Shown here: positions 1 through 5,932 of the stretch, one piece after another
How positions within the stretch are numbered: the first letter of the stretch is position 1
How the letters are laid out: each line of letters begins with the position of its first letter
Origin: an uncultured Verrucomicrobia subdivision 3 bacterium
Lineage (GTDB): Bacteria > Verrucomicrobiota > Verrucomicrobiae > Limisphaerales > CAMLLE01
Assembly (NCBI GenBank): GCA_946480555.1
Contig: CAMLLE010000123.1
Span: 1-7,731, forward strand
Length of the DNA: 7,731 nucleotides
Reading direction: 5' to 3'
Notes under the pieces: generated by a model
Told to the model about the DNA's origin: nothing
The model's input: the letters and a program-made list of their open reading frames with translations, nothing else
Databases searched by the model: none
Translations under genes and position numbers: made by a program

Positions 1-205
1 GCTGGAAACCGGGAAGGACAAGCTGATGCTGACCATCCGCAACAGCGGCGTGCCCTTCCCATCGGTGGTGAGCCGCAACGCCGGGATGGGTCTGCGCATC
101 ATGAATTACCGAGCGAACCTGATTGAAGCTTCCATTGAGATCAAGCCCGGCAAACCGGATGGAACGATCGTCACCTGCCGGGTGCCCCTTCAATCGAAGA
201 AGTGA
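1..205 (+). CDS. C-terminal fragment of a NarX/HisKA_3-type sensor histidine kinase (5' end outside window)
   Basis: The frame opening at base 2 runs 67 codons to a TGA at 203-205. It reads as the last part of a HATPase_c domain: a beta strand (LMLTIRNSGVPFP), then the glycine-rich segment GMGLRIMNYRANLI, then a closing strand (GTIVTCRVPLQ). The 'GMGLRIMNYRA' form of the G2 box, following an 'RNSGV' strand instead of a 'DNG' box, is typical of the HisKA_3 (NarX/DegS-like) kinases, which usually phosphorylate a LuxR/NarL-type regulator. The sensor part, the H-box and the first half of the ATP site lie to the left of the window, so input and partner are unknown. No matching regulator follows: the next gene is on the opposite strand. 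The family call is fairly firm; the subfamily is inference from motif wording. Confidence 0.8.
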   Translation, partial: LETGKDKLMLTIRNSGVPFPSVVSRNAGMGLRIMNYRANLIEASIEIKPGKPDGTIVTCRVPLQSKK

Positions 206-352
206 TCGCACGCGCTGCGTTTTCAACCAAGGCGCAACGGAGCAACAACGCAAAGGAGAACCGAGACCCGGCGCAGGATCTTTGTGCGGCGGGTGTTCGA
301 CACAGTCGTGCGCGAATAAAACTGCCGCTCGGAGAAAGGAATCGACTGAATG

Positions 353-376
353 GCAAGGGCGCGGTCGCACCCTTGC
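353..376. terminator. GC-rich hairpin between convergent genes, possible bidirectional terminator
   Basis: A perfect 7-bp inverted repeat (GCAAGGG at 353-359, CCCTTGC at 370-376) encloses a 10-base loop that can itself pair further (GC/GC after a mismatch). It lies between the end of the plus-strand kinase fragment and the end of the minus-strand DUF883 gene, 20 bases beyond that gene's stop. On the minus strand it is followed by a modestly T-rich stretch (ATTCCTTTCT, about a dozen bases on), and on the plus strand by TCCTTTGCC. Neither is a proper U-tract, so intrinsic termination is only a possibility. The rest of 206-396 shows nothing recognisable. Confidence 0.3.
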
Positions 377-396
377 TCCTTTGCCTCGACTTCGAT

Positions 397-711
397 CTAC
401 AGCCGCCGGCGTAACAATGCGCCGCCGACGACCATTCCGGCGACGAAGAAAACTGCCAGGGACGAATACGGGTTGGCACGAACCAGTTTGTCAGTCGCGC
501 GTGCGCCGAGCACCGCCTGGTTCTTCAACCGGACGCAATTGCGCTTCAAGGCATCCAGCCGCCCCACGACTTCTTCCCGCGTGGCAGACGGCACGCTCGC
601 CCCGACAGCGCGCGCGTAATCATCCGCTCCTTGCACCACCAGCGCGAGATCGTCCACCAGCTTTTCCAGCGAGGCGTCTTTGGAAATCAGGTCTTTAAAA
701 TAAACTTCCAT
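397..711 (-). CDS. DUF883 / ElaB-YqjD-like membrane-anchored protein, 104 aa
   Basis: This is a small protein with a charged, helical N-terminal region (about residues 5-75; EKLVDDLALVV and REEVVGRLDALKRN) and a single C-terminal hydrophobic helix (about 82-98) ending in RRRL. The C-terminus RANPYSSLAVFFVAGMVVGG, with small residues spaced through the helix, matches the DUF883 pattern of ElaB, YqjD and YgaM. In E. coli these are tail-anchored inner-membrane proteins that associate with ribosomes in stationary phase. That role is known for the E. coli relatives and only inferred here. I chose the ATG at 711 because family members begin close to the helical region. An in-frame ATG at 777 would add 22 residues of unlike sequence. 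Neither start has a strong Shine-Dalgarno. The gene stands alone, divergent from the large kinase at 904; both promoters must lie in 712-903, but I see no clear hexamers there. Confidence 0.8.
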   Translation of the reverse strand: MEVYFKDLISKDASLEKLVDDLALVVQGADDYARAVGASVPSATREEVVGRLDALKRNCVRLKNQAVLGARATDKLVRANPYSSLAVFFVAGMVVGGALLRRRL

Positions 712-903
712 AACGGATCGACCGCTTCTGAATGCGATCGATGGCTTGAGAATGAGCGAATCCCGTCTCGCCGCCATGGGGTGATGCCCGATGGGCTGGA
801 AAGGGATTCAACGATGAGCCGACTCCCGGCGTCCATGCATGAAACGTCGGACACTGGATTTTGAGGATTCGGATTTGTCCATCCTACACGTGCCGAGTAG
901 GTC

Positions 904-3519
904 TTGACCCCATGTCTCCGCGGGCGCTTCCAGTCTTTCCTTCTGGCTTCACGGCAGTTTGTGAGTCACGCAGTGAAAAACCGTTCTGTCCTGCAATCGG
1001 AACGGGCGGATCAGTTGGCATCTCGGCAAGAGCCGGTGTCGCGCGCTCTGCCCGAATCTGCCCAGCTTGCCGCCATGCTGAGCGCGGTGGGGGAGGGTTG
1101 CTGTGCCTTGGACGACCGCGGTCACTTCACCTTCATCAATGCCGCGGCGGAACGAATGCTGGGGCTCGTTTCGGCTGCACTGCTTGGACGCGAATTGCGG
1201 GAGTTGTTCCCGGATGTTGCCTTCCATCTCCAGCACAAGCCGTGCGATACGCCACGAGCGTTTGAACATTTCGATGCCGGCCAGAACCGCTGGCTGAGTC
1301 TGAAACTATCGCGCCTCACACGCGGTTGGTTTCTCCAGGTGCACGAACAAGGGCTCAAGGAACCGTCCGCAACCGATTTCCGGGAGGTTCAGCAACGGCT
1401 CGAAACACAGGTGGAAGATTTGCGCCGGCTGCACACCCTCAGTCTCCGGCTCGCGACTCCACTGGCGTTGAATGCCATTCTCCGCGAAATCCTTCGCACG
1501 GCCATGGCAGTCCATGGCACAGAGATGGGGATGCTCTCGCTGTACGATAACGAGCGCGACGGCCTGAAGGCGGGCGAGTCCAGCGGTTTCCCAACGGAGG
1601 TCCTGAAGCTGATCGACTTCGTCCCGGCCGGCAGCGGCGGCTGCGGTCTGTGCTGCCAGCGCCGGATACGAGTGGCCATCGAAGACACGGAAACGGATCC
1701 GGCCTTCGCCACTTATCGGCAGCTGGCCCGAAACGTCGGCTTCCGTGCCGTTCACAGCACGCCGTTAATCACAAGCAGCGATCGCCTGATTGGAGTTTTA
1801 TCCGTGCATTTCAAGGCTCCGCGTACGCCCACGGATCGGGAAACGCGGCTGATGGACATGCTCGCGCGGCAGGCGGCGGACAGCATTGAAACCGCCCGTT
1901 TACGGGAACGGGCCGAACGCGAAGCGGCGGAGCGCTTGAAAGCGCAGGAAGCGCTTCGCATGAGCGAGGAACGCTTCCGTCTCGCGGCGCACACCGAGGC
2001 GCTCACGTTGTACGAACAGGACGCAAACCTGCGGTATGTGTGGCTTTACCCTTCGCACCCGGAACACGCCGGGGCAATCGGCCGCACCGATTTGGATTTG
2101 TTGCCCAAAAACGAAGGCGAAGCGCTGATGCGTTTGAAGCAAGAGGTGCTCGACACAGGGTCCGCCCGGCGCATCGAAGTTCAGACCAGTCTCGCCTCTG
2201 GAGTTTGCCACTACGACATCTTCATTTCGCCGCGACGGAATCAGCGTGGCGATATCGTGGGCGTTTCTGGCGTCGCGCTCGACATCACCGGCTCAAAGCG
2301 CACTGAGATGCAGCAGCGGGCGCTTTATGAACTGGTGGCGACGGTAAACGGCACTTCAGAAGTGAAGCTCGTTTTTGAAGCCGCCCTGGACGCGATCTGC
2401 CGCTGTCACAATACGGAACGCGCCTCCATCCTGCTCTACGATGAAAGAGGCATGATTCGTTTCCGCGCCTGGCGCGCGCTTTCCGACGCATACCGGGGGG
2501 CAGTGGAAGGCCATTCGCCATGGGCGCCAGACGAGTCCGATCCGCAGGTGGCCTGGGTGAACAACATTGCCGATTCCAATCTCGACCCGCATCTGCGGCG
2601 TGTGGTCATCGGCGAAGGCATCCGTGCGCTCGCATTCATTCCCATCGCTTGCGAGAAGCGGTTGTTCGGGATGTTCGCGATCTACTACGACTCCAGCCAT
2701 TTCTTCACCCAGGAGGAATTGCGCCCCGCCCAGGCCATCGCCACGCAAGTCGCGTTTGCCCTGCACCGGCAGAAGAGCGGCGAAGCCCTCGAACGGCTGG
2801 TGGACGAGCGCACCGCATCGTTGCGGGAAGCCATCGCGCAGATGGAGGAATTCTCATACAGCGTGTCCCACGATCTGCGCGCGCCGGTGCGGGCAATGCA
2901 GGGCTACGCGCGCGCGTTGCTCGAGGATTTCGGCGTACAGCTCAATGCGATGGGGCGCGAGTATCTGGAACGCATCGTCCGCAGCGGCGCCCGGATGGAT
3001 CGCTTGATCCAGGACATTCTCATCTACAGCCGGCTGAGCCGCCGCGAGATTTGCCTGCAACCTGTCTCGCTCGGAAAACTGTTCCGCGAAATCCTTTCCC
3101 AATATCCGGAAATGCAGTCGCCTTACGCCGACATCGAACTCGTTGAGCCGTTTCCCGACGTGCTCGCCCATGAACCGTCGCTCTCGCAGGCCATTTCCAA
3201 CCTGCTCAGCAACGCGGTGAAATTCGTCGCGCCAGGTGTCGTTCCGAAAATCCGCATCGCCGCCGAACGCCGCGCGGAGCAGGTGCGGTTCTGGATCGAG
3301 GACAACGGCATCGGCATCCATCCCGAACACCAGCACCGGTTGTTCGGCATGTTCGAGCGCATTCACCCGGAGCAGAAATACGAGGGCACGGGCATTGGCC
3401 TCGCAATTGTCCGCAAAGCCGTGGAGCGCATGGGTGGGAAAGTCGGCGTGCAATCCGACGGGAAAAGTGGCAGCCGTTTCTGGCTGGAATTGTCGGTGGC
3501 GACCCCGCCGCGCGCGTGA
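904..3519 (+). CDS. Multi-sensor histidine kinase, PAS-GAF-PAS-GAF-HisKA-HATPase, up to 871 aa
   Basis: This is a soluble sensor kinase without membrane segments or signal peptide. Domains in order: PAS 1 (about 52-148), a short coiled coil (155-180), GAF 1 (about 177-328), a charged helix (328-352), PAS 2 (353-465, ending in the PAC-like VSGVALDITGSKR), GAF 2 (about 470-622), a signalling helix (623-648), HisKA (649-715) and HATPase_c (about 755-867). Catalytic boxes are intact: phospho-acceptor His656 in SVSHDLRAP, N-box Asn766/Asn770 in NLLSN, G1 box Asp800-Gly804 (DNGIG), F-box around MFERI, and G2 box Gly828-Leu833 (GTGIGL). It should autophosphorylate and pass phosphate to a receiver, most simply the regulator starting 81 bases downstream. 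The start is uncertain: TTG at 904 directly follows an in-frame TAG at 898 and has only a weak, badly spaced purine run. GTG at 961 or 976 and ATG at 1075 are alternatives, and the last would clip the PAS 1 edge. Ligands are unknown; two PAS and two GAF modules suggest several cytoplasmic cues. Confidence 0.93.
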   Translation: MTPCLRGRFQSFLLASRQFVSHAVKNRSVLQSERADQLASRQEPVSRALPESAQLAAMLSAVGEGCCALDDRGHFTFINAAAERMLGLVSAALLGRELRELFPDVAFHLQHKPCDTPRAFEHFDAGQNRWLSLKLSRLTRGWFLQVHEQGLKEPSATDFREVQQRLETQVEDLRRLHTLSLRLATPLALNAILREILRTAMAVHGTEMGMLSLYDNERDGLKAGESSGFPTEVLKLIDFVPAGSGGCGLCCQRRIRVAIEDTETDPAFATYRQLARNVGFRAVHSTPLITSSDRLIGVLSVHFKAPRTPTDRETRLMDMLARQAADSIETARLRERAEREAAERLKAQEALRMSEERFRLAAHTEALTLYEQDANLRYVWLYPSHPEHAGAIGRTDLDLLPKNEGEALMRLKQEVLDTGSARRIEVQTSLASGVCHYDIFISPRRNQRGDIVGVSGVALDITGSKRTEMQQRALYELVATVNGTSEVKLVFEAALDAICRCHNTERASILLYDERGMIRFRAWRALSDAYRGAVEGHSPWAPDESDPQVAWVNNIADSNLDPHLRRVVIGEGIRALAFIPIACEKRLFGMFAIYYDSSHFFTQEELRPAQAIATQVAFALHRQKSGEALERLVDERTASLREAIAQMEEFSYSVSHDLRAPVRAMQGYARALLEDFGVQLNAMGREYLERIVRSGARMDRLIQDILIYSRLSRREICLQPVSLGKLFREILSQYPEMQSPYADIELVEPFPDVLAHEPSLSQAISNLLSNAVKFVAPGVVPKIRIAAERRAEQVRFWIEDNGIGIHPEHQHRLFGMFERIHPEQKYEGTGIGLAIVRKAVERMGGKVGVQSDGKSGSRFWLELSVATPPRA

Positions 3520-3600
3520 ACGGGCGACTCACCAGTTCAAGGCGGATCCTTGCCAGCCCGGCGCGCTCCTGCGGCCCGCTTCGCCGGCGGCAGAAGATTT

Positions 3601-4029
3601 ATGATGGAAACAAATCGCACCCTGCTCCTGGTGGAGGACAACGAAGACGATGTTTTTCTGATGCGCCGTGCGTTGCGCAAGGCAAACATCACGCTGCCGC
3701 TGCAGGTGGCAATGGACGGACAGGAAGCGCTGGATTACCTGTCCGGATCCGGCCGGTTTGCCGATCGCTCGCAATTTCCACTCCCGGCACTGGTGTTCCT
3801 GGATTTGAAACTCCCGTATGTTCACGGCTTCGAAGTGCTCGCAGCCATCCGGCAAAACGAGGCATTGCGGGAATTGCCGGTGATTGTTCTCACGTCATCG
3901 CCGGAGGAACGCGATCGTCAGCAAGCGCAGCTGCTCGGCGCCAAGGCTTACTTCGTGAAGCCGCCCACAGGGGATCAACTCAGCCGCGCGATGCAATTCC
4001 TCGCCGTGGAAACCAGCCCGGCGCACTGA
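3601..4029 (+). CDS. Single-domain response regulator, Rcp1/CheY-like, 142 aa
   Basis: This is a stand-alone receiver domain with no DNA-binding or enzymatic output. Residues expected for phosphotransfer are present: acidic pair Glu12/Asp13 (LLLVEDNEDD), phospho-acceptor Asp68 (VFLDLKLP), switch Thr98 (VLTSS) and Lys120 (FVKPP). The wording 'VEDNEDDVFLMRRAL', the longer alpha2-beta3 loop and the 'LPVIVLTSSPEERD' segment are those of the Rcp1 group, the partners of cyanobacterial phytochrome kinase Cph1 and of many PAS/GAF kinases. It sits in the same direction as the upstream kinase after an 81-base gap without a visible terminator, so it is the probable cognate receiver and may be a phosphate sink or a link to another protein. 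ATG at 3601 and ATG at 3604 are both possible; the AGAAG at 3592-3596 is better spaced for 3604. The frame continues upstream to a TTG at 3550, but that part is Arg/Ala-rich and unlike the family. Confidence 0.93.
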   Translation: MMETNRTLLLVEDNEDDVFLMRRALRKANITLPLQVAMDGQEALDYLSGSGRFADRSQFPLPALVFLDLKLPYVHGFEVLAAIRQNEALRELPVIVLTSSPEERDRQQAQLLGAKAYFVKPPTGDQLSRAMQFLAVETSPAH

Positions 4030-4193
4030 TCGCGATCGGAACTGGTCACGCGGTGAGTGGGCGATTCGGCGATTCAATGACAATCGCGTCAGCTGATTTG
4101 GGACAGCCTCCCGCGAGCGACCTGTCACGCTGAATAACTCCGCGAATTCATTCTGCGCTGGGAAGATTCCGCATTTGTGTTGCTTGAGCCGGA

Positions 4194-4748
4194 ATGGGAG
4201 TAGCAATTTGCCTCATGGCAAAAAATATTCGCCATGACACGGCCAGCTCAAAGCGAGCGAATCAGTTGCTGCAGCGGATCAAGGTGATGACATGGGTGTT
4301 CATCGCCGGCCTCATCATCAGTGGCGCAACGGCGATTCCGCTGCGAACCGAACTGGACTGGCTGGTGAAGGTGACAAACGCCGAGGCGCTTTCGGTTTCA
4401 TCAAATCCGCCTGCCTGGGTGGCCTGGCTGGTCAAAGTGCAATCCGCTTTGAATGTCACCGGAGAGACGTTTCCGTTTTTGTTCTACGGAACAGACTGGC
4501 TGGCATTCGGGCATTTTGCGATTGCGGTGGCGTTCGTCGGCGCACTCATTGACCCGGTCCGCAATCGCTGGCTGTTCACATTTGGAATGATCTCCTGCGC
4601 GCTGGTGATTCCTTATGCCTTCGTATTCGGAGCGGTCCGCGGAATTCCAATCTGGTGGCGCCTGGTGGATTGCTCCTTTGGCGTGTTTGGATTTGTGCCG
4701 CTCTGGTTCTGCAACAAATGGGCTCTGGAGTTGGAGCGAGCAAACTGA
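4194..4748 (+). CDS. Integral membrane protein with four predicted helices, function unknown, 184 aa
   Basis: I do not recognise a named family. The N-terminus is basic and polar (about 1-30), followed by four hydrophobic stretches: about 31-50 (VMTWVFIAGLIISGATAIPL), 95-118, 125-147 and 155-173. Between helices 1 and 2 lies a roughly 45-residue loop with several tryptophans. The segment RGIPIWWRLVDCSFGVFGF, joining helices 3 and 4, is the most distinctive part and looks like a conserved signature; Trp154/Trp155, Arg156, Asp159 and Cys160 would be the residues to watch. The composition fits a real protein and not antisense noise. ATG at 4194 or ATG at 4215 may be the start; a GGAG at 4197-4200 lies rather far (14 bases) from the second. 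The 164-base gap after the regulator shows no clear terminator or promoter. Co-transcription with the two-component pair is possible, so a role linked to sensing is only speculation. Confidence 0.75.
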   Translation: MGVAICLMAKNIRHDTASSKRANQLLQRIKVMTWVFIAGLIISGATAIPLRTELDWLVKVTNAEALSVSSNPPAWVAWLVKVQSALNVTGETFPFLFYGTDWLAFGHFAIAVAFVGALIDPVRNRWLFTFGMISCALVIPYAFVFGAVRGIPIWWRLVDCSFGVFGFVPLWFCNKWALELERAN

Positions 4749-4803
4749 CAACAGCGGTTGGCCCGCCGCCGCAATCGCAATGACGCCCTGCTCGAACAGC
4801 AAA

Positions 4804-5691
4804 TCAAGCCAGGCCGAGATTCTTCAGCACACGCACCGTCGATTGAGCCTTGTTGAGCGTGTAAAAGTGAATCCCCGGCGCGCCATTGCGCAACAGGTCT
4901 TCGCATTGCCTCGTCGCGTATTCGATTCCGAATTCCGCCGCCGCTGCGTCGTTGTCGCCAATTTCATCCAGCCGCTTCGACAGTGATTCGGGGATGCGCG
5001 CACCGCACATGGCAGTGAACCGCTTGATCTGCGAAGCGCTCAAAATGGGAACAATCCCCGGCACGAGCGGAATCTTCACTCCGTGCTTCTGCGTGAGATG
5101 ATCGCGGAACTCGTAGAAATCCGCGTTGTCGAAGAACAGCTGCGTGAGCACGAAATCCGCACCGGCATCGATCTTCGTCTTCAAATGCTGCCAATCGACG
5201 TGTTTGCCCGCCTTGCAGGCGATGTGACCCTCCGGAAATCCCGCCACGCCGATGCTGAAGCCGTCCATCTCGCGGATGAATTCCACCAGCTGGTTGGAGA
5301 ACTCGAATCCGCCCGGCGTCATCTTGAATTCGCCGCCGCCCGGCATGTCGCCGCGCAACGCCAGCACGTTCTTCACGCCGAGAGCTTGAATCTGTTGCAG
5401 CAGATTGCGGATTTCCTCCTTCGTCGCACAGACGCAGGTGAGATGCGCAACCGCGGTAAGCTGATGCTGCTTCTGAATGCGATCCACGATCATCAGCGTC
5501 TTGTCGCGCGTGCTGCCACCGGCGCCGTAAGTGACGGAACAATAGTCCGGCCTGGCCTCCATCAATGCGGGAATGGTCTTTTCAAGCAAAGTGCGGTCGC
5601 CCTCTTCCGTTTTCGGGGGGAAAAATTCGAAGGAAACAACCGATTTACCGGCGGCGCGTTTGGCGGCGTAAATGTCACGGACCAGTTTCAT
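4804..5691 (-). CDS. metF: 5,10-methylenetetrahydrofolate reductase, 295 aa
   Basis: This is a flavoprotein that reduces 5,10-methylene-THF to 5-methyl-THF, the methyl donor for methionine synthesis. The family landmarks occur in order along a TIM barrel: SFEFFPPKT with catalytic Glu22, VTYGAGGSTRDKT (53-65), HLTCV (83-87), ALRGDMPGG with Asp115 (flavin/folate site), AGFPEGH (150-156), DFVLTQLFFDN with Gln184 (folate/NADH site), PGIVPI (211-216) and GIHFYTLN near the C-terminus. The length is normal for bacterial MetF. I place the start at the ATG at 5691 (MKLVRDIYAAKRAAGK), where the family begins. The frame stays open to a potential start at 5799, but those 36 extra codons are translated from an intergenic repeat arm and should be left out. 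The gene faces the four-helix membrane protein tail to tail across 55 bases and lies 241 bases downstream of trpE on the same strand. That distance makes a separate promoter likely. Confidence 0.97.
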   Translation of the reverse strand: MKLVRDIYAAKRAAGKSVVSFEFFPPKTEEGDRTLLEKTIPALMEARPDYCSVTYGAGGSTRDKTLMIVDRIQKQHQLTAVAHLTCVCATKEEIRNLLQQIQALGVKNVLALRGDMPGGGEFKMTPGGFEFSNQLVEFIREMDGFSIGVAGFPEGHIACKAGKHVDWQHLKTKIDAGADFVLTQLFFDNADFYEFRDHLTQKHGVKIPLVPGIVPILSASQIKRFTAMCGARIPESLSKRLDEIGDNDAAAAEFGIEYATRQCEDLLRNGAPGIHFYTLNKAQSTVRVLKNLGLA

Positions 5692-5722
5692 GCGTCCGCG
5701 CAGTATGCCGGAGTCGCTTTTC

Positions 5723-5873
5723 AACGCAAGGACGCCAAGGCCCCAAGGCGCGGCGCTGTGTTGTTCCCACACCACTTTCTGAGCGTCCGTGCTCGACAAG
5801 AACCATGCTGAGAAGGTTCCAGCAACCGGATCGTGGGTCCCATTGCGTCCAAGCTCCTTTGCGGCTTCGCGTT
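5723..5873. repeat. MITE-like intergenic element with imperfect 29-bp inverted ends
   Basis: The left arm (5723-5751) begins AACGCAAGGACGCCAAGG and contains CAAGG three times at 8 to 9-base spacing (5727, 5736, 5744). The reverse complement of the right arm (5845-5873) begins AACGCGAAGCCGCAAAGG. Aligned without gaps, 20 of 29 positions agree, including the outer five. The element is about 150 bp, has no coding capacity of its own and sits between trpE and metF. From general familiarity, short elements ending in ACGCAAGGACGC-type sequence are scattered in several environmental phyla; I infer it belongs to such a family. No obvious target-site duplication is visible. It lies immediately upstream of metF (31 bases before its start), so it could hold or displace the metF promoter. 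Confidence 0.5.
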
Positions 5874-5932
5874 AATTCTCTAACGCATAGACACAGTCAA
5901 GGAAGGCGATCGATGACAAGCAACGTTCGCGA

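Noticed and set aside
350..619. 89-codon plus-strand frame with a good Shine-Dalgarno (GGAGAAAGGA, nine bases before the ATG at 350)
   Set aside because: It lies mostly antisense to the DUF883 gene, whose protein matches a known family, and its Arg/Ser/Thr-rich translation looks like antisense noise. The purine run is probably chance.
712..777. 22-residue longer start for the DUF883 protein
   Set aside because: The added residues do not resemble the family N-terminus and the upstream bases show no ribosome binding site. The shorter start is preferred, though not proven.
3558..3587. Inverted repeat CCGGCG / CGCCGG in the kinase-regulator gap
   Set aside because: A six-base stem with an 18-base loop is expected by chance in GC-rich DNA, and no T-run follows that would separate the two genes transcriptionally.
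3550..3600. N-terminal extension of the response regulator from a TTG at 3550
   Set aside because: The extra residues are Arg/Ala-rich and unlike Rcp1-type receivers, which begin a few residues before LLLVEDN. ATG at 3601 or 3604 fits the family.
4028..4037. Perfect 10-base palindrome GATCGCGATC overlapping the regulator stop codon
   Set aside because: It is too short to act as a terminator and has no T-run. CGATCG-type words occur repeatedly in this window and are probably ordinary base-composition features.
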